Below are positions 52,480 to 61,842 of a stretch of DNA of 64,000 bases, piece by piece. Origin of the DNA: Cryptosporangium arvum DSM 44712 (GTDB lineage Bacteria; Actinomycetota; Actinomycetes; Mycobacteriales; Cryptosporangiaceae); the NCBI RefSeq assembly GCF_000585375.1, contig NZ_KK073874.1, positions 1,984,001 through 2,048,000 of the forward strand. Reading direction: 5' to 3'. The stretch's first letter is position 1, and the number at the start of each line of letters is the position of its first letter. The notes under the pieces were generated by a model. The model did not search any database. It worked only from the letters and a program-made list of their open reading frames with translations, and had not been told where the DNA came from. The position numbers and the translations under genes are program-made.

Positions 52480-53313
52480 CTACGCCCGCAGCACCCCCGA
52501 CCAGCCGTGCGTGCGGGCGAGCGCGCCGAGCGTGGAGTCGTCGAGCACGTCCAGCGCGTGCTGGTCGCTGCCGAGGCACCTGGCGACCGCCGACGCCAGC
52601 TCGGTGGCCCGGTACGGCGCCAGCTCCAGCAGATCGAGGGCGATGCGCCACCAGCCGGGATCGGCGTCGACCGCGAGCGGACCGCCGGAGCGGTACCAGG
52701 CGGCCAGCCCGTCGATCAGGTCGGCGCCGAGCCCGTCGGGGTCGGTGAGCCGGGCCACCGCGGCCACCGTGCGGGCCGCACCGCCGTCCCACCCGTCCAG
52801 GTGGCGGATCACGAGCGGGTGCAGCGACGAGTCGCCCAGGGCGCCGGCCGCCTCCACCTCGAGCAGCCACACGTCCGACCGGCACAGCGCCGCCCGGACC
52901 GCGGGCAGCGCGCGCGGATCACGCCGCCGTGCCAGCCCGATCAGCGCCTCGCGCCTGGCCTCACCGTGCCGGTCGGTGAGCCGGGCGGCCAGCGCCTCCC
53001 GCACCGTCGTGCCGTCGACCTCGTCCATCTGGGTGCCCAGCCCGAAACAGGCCCAGTTGCGGACGTCGCCGTGGGGGTCGGCCGTGAGGCTGATCAACGC
53101 GTCGACCGCGAACGGCGCGAACGGGACGTTGATCTCCATCGCCGCGAGGTGCGGCAACGCGCGGGCCACCGCCGTGCGCACAGCCGGCGCATCGTGCTCG
53201 ACGAGCCCGAGAACGGGCCCGAACGCCGCGACCTCTCCGGCGGCGGCGTCGACGGCGCCCGCCAGATCGTCCGGCTCCGAGGTCGGGTCCCCGGCGAGTG
53301 TGGTGAGGTCCAT
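52480..53313 (-). CDS. HEAT-repeat domain protein
   Basis: A 277-residue helical-repeat protein. Successive HEAT-like units include VRTAVARALPHLAAMEIN, GDVRNWACFGLGTQMDE, ARREALIGLARRRDPRALPA and LLEVEAAGALGDSSL. The first and last of these keep the Pro/Asp and Arg positions of the repeat. Likely a protein-binding scaffold; partner unknown. ATG 53313 follows GGGGGACGG; a longer upstream frame is Ser/Arg-rich and unlikely. Confidence 0.8.
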   Translation of the reverse strand: MDLTTLAGDPTSEPDDLAGAVDAAAGEVAAFGPVLGLVEHDAPAVRTAVARALPHLAAMEINVPFAPFAVDALISLTADPHGDVRNWACFGLGTQMDEVDGTTVREALAARLTDRHGEARREALIGLARRRDPRALPAVRAALCRSDVWLLEVEAAGALGDSSLHPLVIRHLDGWDGGAARTVAAVARLTDPDGLGADLIDGLAAWYRSGGPLAVDADPGWWRIALDLLELAPYRATELASAVARCLGSDQHALDVLDDSTLGALARTHGWSGVLRA

Positions 53314-53534
53314 GCGATCACCGTCCCCCGAACGCGAACGCCTTACACCGGAACGATCGCACCGCCCCGTCGAGAAGAGACTACGGCGCGCCGTCGAGGA
53401 TTCGCCCGTGGTTGTGGACAACCGCGGGCCCGCTGCGACCGATGCGGCCGGTGGTGAAACAGTCCCTCACTGCCCGAAATATGCCTGTGGACGCCCAGCG
53501 CGGCGACGCCGCAACCGGCCTACCGTTCGGCGCC

Positions 53535-54044
53535 ATGGACGCAACCCCACGATTACGGGTCGGCGAGGTAGTGGCGGTGTTCGCGCCCCTCGCCGAAGCC
53601 CTCGCGCCCGGGGAGCGGGCGGGTCAGCTCGCCGTTCTCGCCGTGCGCTCCCTGCTGGGCCTGCCCGCCGCGCCGCCGACCGATCGCCGGGCCGGGCCGG
53701 GGCCTGGCTTCACCGCCGGACTGGGGTCTGTCGCCGCCGCCGCCGGTCCGGGGCTTGGCTTCGCCGCCGCCGGGCTGGGGTCCGTCGCCGCCGCCGGAAC
53801 TGGGTCTGGCCCCACCGCCGGGCCGGAGCCTGGTTTCGGCGCCGGGCCGGAGTCCGGTTTCAGCGCCGGGCCGGAGCCCGGTCTTCCCGTCGGGTGGCCG
53901 GAACGGCTGGTCGCGTACGGGGTGCCGGCCGGGCTGGTGGCGGTGCTGGCGGCGGCCGTCGCCGAGCGGATCCCCACCGCTCGTGAGGTCGCCGCCGCCC
54001 TCCGGGAGACGTGCGACCCGATCCCGATTCAGCTCAACGAGTAG
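53535..54044 (+). CDS. hypothetical protein with Gly/Pro/Ala-rich repeats
   Basis: A 169-residue frame. An ordered N-terminus (LRVGEVVAVFAPLAEALAPG, then AVLAVRSLLGLPAAPP) and an ordered C-terminus (LVAYGVPAGLVAVLAAAVAE, then ATREVAAALRE-like) flank about 65 residues of imperfect repeats (GLGSVAAA, FAAAGLGSVAAAG, GPEPGFGAGPE). The repeats are also visible in the DNA. No ribosome-binding site precedes ATG 53535. It overlaps the convergent epimerase by 16 bases. Probably real because both ends look protein-like; function unknown. Confidence 0.5.
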   Translation: MDATPRLRVGEVVAVFAPLAEALAPGERAGQLAVLAVRSLLGLPAAPPTDRRAGPGPGFTAGLGSVAAAAGPGLGFAAAGLGSVAAAGTGSGPTAGPEPGFGAGPESGFSAGPEPGLPVGWPERLVAYGVPAGLVAVLAAAVAERIPTAREVAAALRETCDPIPIQLNE

Positions 54045-54922
54045 CGCAGAGCGGAGGCCAGCGTGGCGTCGGTGAACTCGAAGCCGTGGTCGAGCAGCAC
54101 GCCCGGGACGGCGCGTTTGCTCGACAGGATGCCGTTGTCGGCGAAGTCGCCGAGCGCGAGGCGCAGCGCGAACGGCGGCACCGGCGCCAGCGCCGGCCGG
54201 TGCACCTGCCGGGCGAACTCGGCCGTGAACTCGGCGTTCGTCACCAACTCCGGGCCGACCAGGTTCACCGGTCCGGCCACGGCGTCGGCGGTGAGCAGGA
54301 ACCGGATCGCGGCCACCTCGTCGCGCAGCGAGATCCACGGCCACCACTGCCGCCCCGACCCGAGGCGCCCGCCGAGGCCGGCCTTGAACAGCGGCTTCAA
54401 GCGGCCCATCAGCCCGCCGGAGGGGCCCATGACGAGCCCGGAGCGCAGGTGCGTCACCCGGATACCGGCGTTCTCGGCCGGGCCGGTGGCGGCCTCCCAG
54501 ACCCGGCACAGATCGGCGAGGAAACCCGTGCCGAACGGCTCGTCCTCGCGCACCTCGCGGTCGCCGGTGTCCCCGTACGCGTCGATGCCCGACGCGGAGA
54601 TCAGCACCTTCGGCGGCTTCTCGGCCTGCGCGGCCGCGGTCGCGATCGTGCGGGTGCTGTCGACCCGGCTGTCGATGAGCGTCGCCTTGTACCGCGAGGT
54701 CCACCGCCGGTCGCCGACGCCGGCCCCGGAGAGGTGCACGATCGCGTCGGCGCCGGAGAGCGCCGCCGGGTCGAGGCGCCCGGCCGCCGGGTCCCATCGC
54801 AGCTGGTCGGGCCCGGTCGGCTCGCGGCGCACCAGCCGGATCACCTCGTGCCCGTCCCGGCGCAGGTCGTCGACCAGCGACGTCCCGATCAGCCCACTGG
54901 CTCCGCTCACCACGATCCTCAT
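54029..54922 (-). CDS. TIGR01777 family oxidoreductase (SDR39U1/YfcH-like epimerase)
   Basis: A 297-residue extended short-chain dehydrogenase. The Rossmann motif is VSGASGLIGTSLVDDL at the N-terminus, with IVHLSGAGVGDRRWTSRYK near residue 70, SASGIDAYGD near residue 125, and the C-terminal NGILSSKRAVPGVLLDHGF typical of this family. Equivalent of Rv2216, which also lies between lipB and sucB. ATG 54922 follows GAGAGGATCG; upstream sequence is a low-complexity tandem repeat and not coding. Confidence 0.9.
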   Translation of the reverse strand: MRIVVSGASGLIGTSLVDDLRRDGHEVIRLVRREPTGPDQLRWDPAAGRLDPAALSGADAIVHLSGAGVGDRRWTSRYKATLIDSRVDSTRTIATAAAQAEKPPKVLISASGIDAYGDTGDREVREDEPFGTGFLADLCRVWEAATGPAENAGIRVTHLRSGLVMGPSGGLMGRLKPLFKAGLGGRLGSGRQWWPWISLRDEVAAIRFLLTADAVAGPVNLVGPELVTNAEFTAEFARQVHRPALAPVPPFALRLALGDFADNGILSSKRAVPGVLLDHGFEFTDATLASALRYSLS

Positions 54923-55002
54923 GCCGCGATCCTCTCGCGAGGCTCGGCCGGCCGCGACTCGACACGACCCACGCCGACCCGGCTGGCTCGGCGAGCCCGG
55001 CC

Positions 55003-55074
55003 CGTTCGGCTGGCTCGGTGCGTTCGGCTGGCTCGGTGCGTTCGGCTGGCTCGGTGCGTTCGGCTGGCTCGGTG
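55003..55074. repeat. 18-bp tandem repeat, four exact copies
   Basis: The unit CGTTCGGCTGGCTCGGTG occurs four times without a change, with partial copies on both sides. It lies downstream of the sucB terminator and upstream of the epimerase promoter. Confidence 0.9.
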
Positions 55075-55146
55075 CGCCCGGTCCGCCCGGCCTGCCCGAC
55101 GCTCCCAGCCTGCCCGGCCTGCCCGGCGAGGGGGCCGTCGACGCGG

Positions 55147-55174
55147 ACGGCCCGCCCCGGGCGGGGCGGGCCGT
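55147..55174 (-). terminator. terminator of the sucB transcript
   Basis: A 12-bp perfect stem of G/C pairs (ACGGCCCGCCCC with GGGGCGGGCCGT) and a four-base loop, 50 bases after the sucB stop codon. Confidence 0.75.
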
Positions 55175-55223
55175 CGGAACGGAGCGGACCGGTTCAGGCG
55201 AGGCCGGGTCGGGCCAGGCTGGA

Positions 55224-57053
55224 TCAGGCCAGGCCGAGTTCGCCTTCGAACGCACCGGCCTCGAGGCGCTGCTTGATCGCGCCCAGGAAGCGGGCGGCGT
55301 CGGCGCCGTCCACGATCCGGTGGTCGTAGGAGAGCGCCAGGTAGATCATCGACCGCGGCGCGATGACCTCGCCGAGGTTCGGGTCGTTGATCACCACGGC
55401 ACGCTTCACGACCGCGCCCGTGCCGAGGATGCCGGAGTTGGGCTGGAAGATGATCGGGGTGTCGAACAGGGCACCCACGCTGCCGGTGTTGGTCAGCGTG
55501 AACGTCGCCCCGGCCAGCTCGTCCGGAGTCACCTTGTTGTTGCGGGTGCGGTCGGCCAGGTCGGCGATCTTCCGGGCCATGCCGGCCAGGTTCAGGTCAC
55601 CGGCGTCACGCACGGTCGCCACCAGCAGGCCGCGCTCGGTGTCGACCGCGATGCCCAGGTGCTCGGCCGCCGGGTAGGTGACCGTGCCCTCCTCCATGTT
55701 GAGCACCGAGTTGAGCTGCGGGTACTGCTGCAGGGCTTCGACGGCCGCGACCGCGAAGAACGGCAGGAACGTGAGCTTCACGCCGTGCCGGGCCTGGAAG
55801 TCGGTCTTGGCCCGCTGGCGCAGCTGCGCGATCTTCGTGACGTCGACCTCGATGACCTGCGTGAGCTGGGCCGCGACCTGCAGCGACTCCACCATCCGCT
55901 GCGCGATGACCTTGCGCAGGCGGGTCAGCTTCTCGGTGCGGCCACGCAGCGGCGACGGCTGGGCCGGTGCCTTCGGAGCGGCCGCGGCGGCCGGGGCGGC
56001 GGCAGGTGCCGCGGCCGGAGCCGGAGCGGCGGCGGCGGCCTTCTTCGCCTCGGCCGCGTCCAGGACGTCCTGCTTACGGATCCGGCCACCAACCCCGGTG
56101 CCCTTGACGCTGCTCAGGTCGATGCTGTGCTCGGCGGCGAGCTTGCGCACCAGCGGCGTCACGTAGGCACCCTGGCCGTTGTCGGACGACGAGGCCTCGG
56201 TGGCCGGCGCCGGGGCGGAGGCGGGCGCGGCGTCCTGCGGCGGCGTCGACTCGACGGCGGCGCGGGCCGGCTCCTCGGACTCCTCGGCCGGCGGGTTCGG
56301 CGGCTGGGCGGCCTGGGGCTCGGGCTTCGGCTCCGACTTGGGTTCCTCGGCCTTCGGCTTGGGTTCCTCGGCCTTCGGCTTGGGCTGCGACGGCTCGGAC
56401 TTCGCGGGCGCGGAGTCGGCCGAACCGATCACGCCGAGCTCGCCGCCGACCTCGACGGTGGCGTCCTCGTCCGCGGTGATCGAGAGCAGGGTTCCGGCGA
56501 CGGGCGACGGGATCTCGGTGTCGACCTTGTCGGTGGAGACCTCGAGCAGCGGCTCGTCGACGGCGACCGAGTCACCGACCTGCTTGAGCCAACGGGTGAC
56601 CGTGCCCTCGGTGACCGACTCGCCCAGCGCGGGCATCTTCACCGACGTGCCGTCGCCACCACTCGGCGCGGCCTCGGCCTGCGGAGCCGGAGCGTCCTCG
56701 GCGGCCTCGGTGGACGGGGCCTCGGCGACCGGAGCCTCCTCGGGCTCCTGCGCGGCGGGCTCCTCGGCGGCGGGCTCCTCGGCCGGGGCCGGCTCGCCGG
56801 AACCGGCGTCCTCACCGGCGTCACCGATGACGCCGAGCTCGCCGCCGACCTCGACGGTGGCGTCCTCGTCCGCGGTGATCGAGAGCAGGGTTCCGGCGAC
56901 GGGCGACGGGATCTCGGTGTCGACCTTGTCGGTGGAGACCTCGAGCAGCGGCTCGTCGACGGCGACCGAGTCACCGACCTGCTTGAGCCAACGGGTCACG
57001 GTGCCCTCGGTGACCGACTCGCCGAGTGCGGGCATCGATACGGAAGTCGGCAT
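55224..57053 (-). CDS. sucB: 2-oxoacid dehydrogenase E2, dihydrolipoamide acyltransferase with two lipoyl domains
   Basis: A 609-residue E2 core protein. Two lipoyl domains (residues 1-77 and about 134-210) each carry the lipoylated lysine in [12 protein letters not shown], separated by an acidic Ala/Pro/Glu linker. A subunit-binding domain follows ([17 protein letters not shown] near residue 296), then a C-terminal catalytic domain with the His/Asp motif [16 protein letters not shown]. In actinobacteria the gene is called sucB, although the protein (DlaT in mycobacteria, Rv2215) also serves the pyruvate dehydrogenase with AceE. The two lipoyl domains are identical over 167 bases of DNA. Confidence 0.95.
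   Translation of the reverse strand: MPTSVSMPALGESVTEGTVTRWLKQVGDSVAVDEPLLEVSTDKVDTEIPSPVAGTLLSITADEDATVEVGGELGVIGDAGEDAGSGEPAPAEEPAAEEPAAQEPEEAPVAEAPSTEAAEDAPAPQAEAAPSGGDGTSVKMPALGESVTEGTVTRWLKQVGDSVAVDEPLLEVSTDKVDTEIPSPVAGTLLSITADEDATVEVGGELGVIGSADSAPAKSEPSQPKPKAEEPKPKAEEPKSEPKPEPQAAQPPNPPAEESEEPARAAVESTPPQDAAPASAPAPATEASSSDNGQGAYVTPLVRKLAAEHSIDLSSVKGTGVGGRIRKQDVLDAAEAKKAAAAAPAPAAAPAAAPAAAAAPKAPAQPSPLRGRTEKLTRLRKVIAQRMVESLQVAAQLTQVIEVDVTKIAQLRQRAKTDFQARHGVKLTFLPFFAVAAVEALQQYPQLNSVLNMEEGTVTYPAAEHLGIAVDTERGLLVATVRDAGDLNLAGMARKIADLADRTRNNKVTPDELAGATFTLTNTGSVGALFDTPIIFQPNSGILGTGAVVKRAVVINDPNLGEVIAPRSMIYLALSYDHRIVDGADAARFLGAIKQRLEAGAFEGELGLA
56431..56597. repeat. 167-bp perfect direct repeat within sucB, copy 1
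   Basis: Identical base for base to 56830-56996, offset 399 bases (133 codons). It encodes most of the second lipoyl domain. Even synonymous positions agree, so the copies were recently duplicated or homogenised by gene conversion. Confidence 0.9.
56830..56996. repeat. 167-bp perfect direct repeat within sucB, copy 2
   Basis: Second copy, encoding the first lipoyl domain. Similarity continues with scattered changes for about 40 bases towards the start codon. Confidence 0.9.
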
Positions 57054-57098
57054 GGTCTGTGCGGCTCCTCAAACTATTTGATCGTTGGCACGGGCGCG

Positions 57099-58478
57099 TC
57101 ACCCGTGTACGTGCAATGGCTTCCCCGCAAGCGCGAGGTGAGCCTCACCGAGCGCTTCGGACTGAGTGGGATGTGGATGCAGGAGCGGCGCGACATCCTC
57201 GGGAAATGCCTCCCAGTTGTAGATCAGCTGGGCCTCGGCGACCAGTTCACCCATCCGGCTGCCGACCAGATGGACACCGAGAACCGGACCGTCCTTGGCG
57301 CGCAACACGGTTACCGCGCCGGAGGCCCGCAGAATCGTAGCCTTGCCGTTGCCGGCGAGGTCGTACTGGACTTCGTCGATGTCGTACCCCCGGGCGCGGG
57401 CTTCAGCCGTGGTCAAGCCGACCGAGGCCACCTCGGGCTCGGAGTACGTCACGCGGGGCACGCCCGCGTAGTCGATCGGCACCACCGGGAGTCCGGCCAC
57501 CCGCTCGGCCACCAGAATGCCCTCGGCGAACCCGACGTGCGCGAGCTGCGGGGTGGCGATCAGGTCGCCGACCGCGGAGATCGTCGGCACGTTCGTCGAG
57601 CACAGCGGGTCGACGACGACGTGGCCACGCTCCAGCGCGACGCCGGCCTCCTCGTAGCCCAGACCGGCCGAGACCGGCGCGCGGCCGACCGCGACCAGCA
57701 GCACCTCGGCGTCGAGCACGGAGTCGTCGGACAGCCGCACCCGCACACCGGCGTCGGTGGGTTCGGCCGAGGCGAACCGCACCCCGGTGCGGAACCCGAT
57801 GCCCCGGCGGCGGAACGCCCGCTCCAGCCGGGCCGACGAGGACTCCTCCTCGGCGGGCAGCAGCCGGGGGAGCGCCTCGACGATCGTCACGTCGACGCCG
57901 AGCGAGCGCCAGGCGCTGGCGAACTCCACCCCGATCACGCCCCCGCCGAGCACCACCGCGCTGGCCGGCAGCTGCTCGAGGCGGAGCGCGTGGTCGCTGG
58001 TGAGCACCCGGCGGCCGTCGACCTCGAGGCCGGGCAGCGTGCTCGGCGCGGAGCCGGTGGCCAGCACCACGTGCCGGCCCTCGTACGTCTCGCCGTCGAC
58101 CTCGACCGTCGTCGGCGACGTCAGCCGGCCGCGCCCGTTCACCACCGTGACGCCGCGGCTCTTCACCAGGCCGGTGAGGCCCCGGAACATCTTGGTCACC
58201 ACGCCGTCCTGGTAGGCCAGCACGGCGGGCAGATCGACACCGCGGAACTCGGCCCGGATGCCGAACCGCGCGGCCTCACGGGTGGTGTCGGCCACCTCGC
58301 CGGCGTGCAGCAGGGCCTTGGTGGGGATGCAGCCCCGATGCAGGCACGTTCCGCCGAGCTTGTCCTGCTCGATCAGCACCACCGACAGGCCCAGCTCAGC
58401 TGCCCGGAGCGCGCAGGAGTAACCGCCGCTGCCCCCGCCGAGGACGACGAGGTCGTGTGCTGGCCCTCCGCCCACCAT
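57099..58478 (-). CDS. lpdA: dihydrolipoyl dehydrogenase
   Basis: A 459-residue FAD-dependent E3 that re-oxidises dihydrolipoyl groups with NAD. The FAD motif is VVLGGGSGGYSCALRAAELG, the redox-active disulfide is GGTCLHRGCIPTKALL, the NAD motif is VVLGGGVIGVEFASAW, and the catalytic His/Glu are in HPHPTQSEAL. ATG 58478 follows GGGAGAA; an upstream frame to 58526 adds unlikely residues. It is 45 bases upstream of sucB and presumably co-transcribed, providing E3 for both 2-oxoacid dehydrogenase complexes and glycine cleavage. Confidence 0.95.
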   Translation of the reverse strand: MVGGGPAHDLVVLGGGSGGYSCALRAAELGLSVVLIEQDKLGGTCLHRGCIPTKALLHAGEVADTTREAARFGIRAEFRGVDLPAVLAYQDGVVTKMFRGLTGLVKSRGVTVVNGRGRLTSPTTVEVDGETYEGRHVVLATGSAPSTLPGLEVDGRRVLTSDHALRLEQLPASAVVLGGGVIGVEFASAWRSLGVDVTIVEALPRLLPAEEESSSARLERAFRRRGIGFRTGVRFASAEPTDAGVRVRLSDDSVLDAEVLLVAVGRAPVSAGLGYEEAGVALERGHVVVDPLCSTNVPTISAVGDLIATPQLAHVGFAEGILVAERVAGLPVVPIDYAGVPRVTYSEPEVASVGLTTAEARARGYDIDEVQYDLAGNGKATILRASGAVTVLRAKDGPVLGVHLVGSRMGELVAEAQLIYNWEAFPEDVAPLLHPHPTQSEALGEAHLALAGKPLHVHG

Positions 58479-58611
58479 TTCTCCCGTGGCTCCCGAGCTT
58501 TTGACTCTTGGCCCCAATCCTGTCACTACGCGATCGCGGGCCGCTCCTCGGGGCGCGTTACCTCCGCAGGTCGTGCCGGTTAACTACACTCGGGGGCAGG
58601 GAGGTGCCCCC

Positions 58612-58935
58612 GTGAGTTTCTTACGACGGAAGAAAACCCGGCCGGGGACGCCGCGCGGTGCGCAGCGTGAAGACATCGCGCATCTGGAGGAGTTCGCCAG
58701 GACCCGGCGCGGGGTAGAGGCGTACGTCGAACCGCAGACCAACGTGACCGCGATGACGGTCATCCTCATCGCGACCGACGGCGAATGGACCCGGCGGCGC
58801 ATCGGAAGCCCCGACGACGCCCGCAAGCTGGGTCAACGCCTCGGCATGCCGGTCTACGACGTCGCCGCGGTCGGATATCCCAACCGCATGCGCGAATGGT
58901 CCCGCAAGAAAGCGGCCGGCCCAGACCAAACCTGA
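58612..58935 (+). CDS. conserved hypothetical actinobacterial protein
   Basis: A 107-residue basic protein: SFLRRKKTRPGTPRGAQRED, then VEAYVEPQTNVTAMTVILIA and a C-terminal GMPVYDVAAVGYPNRMREWS. Similar small proteins occur next to lpd or pepA in actinobacteria, but no function is known to me. GTG 58612 has GGGAGGTG upstream. Its last codons and stop run into a 33-bp tandem repeat. Confidence 0.75.
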   Translation: MSFLRRKKTRPGTPRGAQREDIAHLEEFARTRRGVEAYVEPQTNVTAMTVILIATDGEWTRRRIGSPDDARKLGQRLGMPVYDVAAVGYPNRMREWSRKKAAGPDQT

Positions 58936-59029
58936 CGCTGGAGGGCGGCCCGCCCAGAACAAGCCTGACGCTGGAGGGCGGCCCGTCCAGAACAAGCCTG
59001 ACGCTGGAGGGCGGCCCGTCCAGAACAAG
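58931..59029. repeat. 33-bp tandem repeat, three copies
   Basis: Copies at 58931-58963, 58964-58996 and 58997-59029, with one base difference in the first; a degenerate partial copy precedes them inside the coding region. Each contains GACGCTGGAGGGCGGCCCG. The third copy supplies the left arm of the terminator that follows. Confidence 0.9.
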
Positions 59030-59050
59030 CCAGGCTTGCCCTGGACGGGC
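59014..59050. terminator. bidirectional terminator between the hypothetical gene and pepA
   Basis: GCCCGTCCAG (59014-59023) pairs perfectly with CTGGACGGGC (59041-59050), and the loop contains a second stem CAAGC/GCTTG. It ends 23 bases before the last pepA codon. Confidence 0.75.
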
Positions 59051-59072
59051 TCCAGGTTCAGGCAAAAGCCGC

Positions 59073-60614
59073 CTAGCCGTTCTTGGCGATGTCTTCGACG
59101 ACCTCGACGAGCGTGCGGAGGGGTACGCCGGTGGCGCCCTTCGGGGTGTAGCCGTGGGGGGTCTTCGTGTTGTACGACGGGCCCGCGATGTCGATGTGGG
59201 CCCACTCGACCTCGTCCGGCACGAAGCGGGACAGGAACGAGCCACCCTGGAGCATGTGGCCGGCGCGGTCGAAGCCGGCGTTGATCTGCGTCACGTCGGC
59301 GATCGCCGAGTCCATGCCCGAGCGCACCTCGTCGGGCAGCGGCATCGGCCACATCGGCTCGCCGGTGCGCGTTCCGGCGTCCTTGATGCGTGCCAGCAGC
59401 TCGGTGGAGCCCATCAAGCCGGAGATCCGCTCGCCGAGCGAGACGACCTGGCCGCCGGTGAGCGTCGAGGTCTCCAGCAGGTAGTCCGGCTCGTCCTCGA
59501 CGGCACGCACGATCGCGTCGGCCAGGATCATGCGGCCCTCGGCGTCGGTGTTGAGCACCTCGACCTTCTTGCCGCCGTACATCGTCACGACGTCACCGGG
59601 TCGGTAGGCCGAGCCGGACGGCATGTTCTCGGCCATCGGCACGTACGCGGTGACCTTCACCGCCGGCCGCAGCCGCGCGATCGCGGTCATCGCGGCGACC
59701 ACGCAGGCCGCGCCGGACATGTCGCTCTTCATGTCCTGCATGTTCTGCGCCGGCTTGATCGAGATGCCGCCGGTGTCGAACGTGATGCCCTTGCCGACCA
59801 GCGCGACGTGCTTGTCGTACGCCGCGGGGGTGTAGGCGATGCGGACGAGCTGCGGACCGGCTTCCGACCCGAGCCCGACGGCGAGGATTCCGCCGTACCC
59901 GCCCGCCTTCAGCGCGTCGGTGTCGAGGACCTCCACCTCCAGGCCGGCGTCGGCCGCCGCTTCGGCCGCCTGCGCGGCGAACGCCGGCGGGCGCAGGTCG
60001 TTGGGTGGGGTGTTGATCCAGTTCCGGGCCGTGCGGACCGCGTCGGTGAGGGCTTTGACCCGGTCGGTCTCGCCCTGCAGCTCGATCTCGCCGCGGCCGG
60101 TCGCGTCCGCGAGCAGCACGATCTCCCGGACCGGCGGGCGGTAGCTCGGCGCGAGCTCGCTCTTGTAGCCGACGAAGTCGTACGCGCCGAGCGTGGCGCC
60201 CTCGAGCACCGGCCGGGTGAGCGACGGGTCGGCGTCGACGAGCGCGAGGCCGACCCGGTCGGTGCCGGTCAGCGCGCGGATCGCCGCGCCGGCGGCGCGC
60301 CGGTAGTTCTCGTGCGGGTCGGGGGCGCCGGGCTTGCGCTCGACCGGGCCGAGCCCGACCGCGGCCACGATCGGCGCTGTGGTGGCGCCGAGCGTCGCGA
60401 CCTTCACGACCTCGCCGGCCACGCCGTTCGCGCCCAGGCGCGCGAGCACGTCGAGCAGGCGTCCCCCGAGCGCGGCGTCGACCGCCGCCGCCCCGGGGCC
60501 GAGACCCAGCTGCTCACCGTCGCGATGGACGCCGATGACCACGGCGTCGACCTCGGCGTCGACGGCGCTTGCGGCGGACACGGTCAGGACAGCTGCCTCG
60601 GTGGGTCGCGTCAT
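59073..60614 (-). CDS. pepA: leucyl aminopeptidase, M17 family
   Basis: A 513-residue hexameric dizinc aminopeptidase that trims N-terminal residues from peptides. The active-site region is VGKGITFDTGGISIKPAQNM near residue 273 and the signature NTDAEGRMILADA is at residues 355-367. The N-terminal macro-like domain is complete. It corresponds to Rv2213 and is divergent from gcvT. Confidence 0.95.
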   Translation of the reverse strand: MTRPTEAAVLTVSAASAVDAEVDAVVIGVHRDGEQLGLGPGAAAVDAALGGRLLDVLARLGANGVAGEVVKVATLGATTAPIVAAVGLGPVERKPGAPDPHENYRRAAGAAIRALTGTDRVGLALVDADPSLTRPVLEGATLGAYDFVGYKSELAPSYRPPVREIVLLADATGRGEIELQGETDRVKALTDAVRTARNWINTPPNDLRPPAFAAQAAEAAADAGLEVEVLDTDALKAGGYGGILAVGLGSEAGPQLVRIAYTPAAYDKHVALVGKGITFDTGGISIKPAQNMQDMKSDMSGAACVVAAMTAIARLRPAVKVTAYVPMAENMPSGSAYRPGDVVTMYGGKKVEVLNTDAEGRMILADAIVRAVEDEPDYLLETSTLTGGQVVSLGERISGLMGSTELLARIKDAGTRTGEPMWPMPLPDEVRSGMDSAIADVTQINAGFDRAGHMLQGGSFLSRFVPDEVEWAHIDIAGPSYNTKTPHGYTPKGATGVPLRTLVEVVEDIAKNG

Positions 60615-60705
60615 TCTCGCTCCAGAGTCTGGTTAGGTGCCTCGGCGATGCTACGGCGCGACACCCGGGCCGACTGCGATCGACCCTGACGGTACGTTCG
60701 CCAGC

Positions 60706-61842
60706 ATGACCAGCAGCGACCCGAGTAGCCATCTCGCCGCGCCCGAATCGCCCCTGCGCCGCTCGCCGTTGCACGACCGGCACGTCGCGCTCGGCGCCAA
60801 GTTTGCCGAGTTCGGCGGCTGGGAGATGCCGCTTCAGTACTCCGGCGTCATCGACGAGCACACGGCGGTACGCACCGGCGTGGGCGTGTTCGACGTCTCG
60901 CACCTCGGCAAGGCGCTCGTCGCCGGGCCGGGTGCCGCGGACTTCGTGAACGCGACCCTGAGCAACGACCTGGGACGGATCGGACCGGGCAAAGCGCAGT
61001 ACACGCTCTGCTGCGACGAGTCCGGGGGTGTCGTCGACGACCTGATCGCGTACTACTTCGCCGAGGACCGGGTGTTCCTGGTACCGAACGCGTCGAACAC
61101 CGCCGAGGTGGTGCGGCGCCTGGCCGCGGCGGCGCCGAGCACCGTGCAGGTCACCGACAAGCACACCGACTACGCCGTGCTCGCCGTGCAGGGCCCACGC
61201 TCGGCCGAGTTGCTGGCGGCGATCGGGCTGCCCGCCGACCACGACTACATGGGGTTCGTGGAGGCCGAGCACGAAGGCGTACCGGTGATCGTCTGCCGCA
61301 CCGGCTACACCGGCGAACACGGGTACGAACTGTTGCCGAAGTCGGAGTTCGCCGAGCCGCTGTGGGACGCGCTGCTCGGCGCCGGAGAGGCGCTGGGGGT
61401 ACGCCCCGCCGGGCTGGGCGCACGCGACACGCTGCGGACCGAGATGGGTTACCCGCTGCACGGGCAGGACCTGTCGCTGGAGATCAGCCCGCTGCAGGCC
61501 CGCAGCGGCTGGGCGGTCGGCTGGAAGAAGCCGGCGTTCTGGGGCCGCGACGCGCTGCTCGCGGAGAAGGAAGCCGGGCCGGCGCGTCGGCTGGCCGGCC
61601 TGGAGGCGCTCGACCGGGGGATCCCGCGGGTCGGGATGGCCGTCCTGGACGCCGACGGCGGTCGGATCGGCACCGTGACGAGCGGCACGTTCTCGCCCAC
61701 CCGGAAGGTGGGGATCGGGCTCGCCCTGCTCGACACCGCCGCCGGGGTGGCGGTGGGCGACGAGGTGACGATCGACGTGCGCGGGCGGCGCTCGCGGGTA
61801 CGGGTGGTGGATCCGCCGTTCGTGCCGTCGCACGTGAGGTGA
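60706..61842 (+). CDS. gcvT: aminomethyltransferase (glycine cleavage system T protein)
   Basis: A 378-residue folate-binding enzyme that releases ammonia from the aminomethyl-lipoyl H protein and makes methylenetetrahydrofolate. Family segments are [58 protein letters not shown] and [14 protein letters not shown] 60706 gives the standard length. No glycine riboswitch is visible in the short spacer to pepA. The final codons (His-Val-Arg-stop) are the first unit of a seven-copy 16-bp repeat. Confidence 0.94.
   Translation: MTSSDPSSHLAAPESPLRRSPLHDRHVALGAKFAEFGGWEMPLQYSGVIDEHTAVRTGVGVFDVSHLGKALVAGPGAADFVNATLSNDLGRIGPGKAQYTLCCDESGGVVDDLIAYYFAEDRVFLVPNASNTAEVVRRLAAAAPSTVQVTDKHTDYAVLAVQGPRSAELLAAIGLPADHDYMGFVEAEHEGVPVIVCRTGYTGEHGYELLPKSEFAEPLWDALLGAGEALGVRPAGLGARDTLRTEMGYPLHGQDLSLEISPLQARSGWAVGWKKPAFWGRDALLAEKEAGPARRLAGLEALDRGIPRVGMAVLDADGGRIGTVTSGTFSPTRKVGIGLALLDTAAGVAVGDEVTIDVRGRRSRVRVVDPPFVPSHVR

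Larger units (their letters stand above)
54923..55223. other. intergenic region with tandem repeat and terminator
   Basis: 301 bases between sucB and the epimerase gene. It holds four 18-bp tandem copies (55003-55074), further degenerate GCTCGG/GCCCGG words, and a strong hairpin at 55147-55174. No gene is supported. Confidence 0.7.

Noticed and set aside
54063-58583. A 1506-codon open frame on the plus strand across the epimerase, sucB and lpdA genes
   Set aside because: It is antisense to genes with clear catalytic motifs and consists of Arg/Gly/Val-rich low-complexity sequence; it is a by-product of GC-rich codon use.
60615-60705. Glycine riboswitch before gcvT
   Set aside because: The spacer is too short and lacks the paired aptamer motifs.
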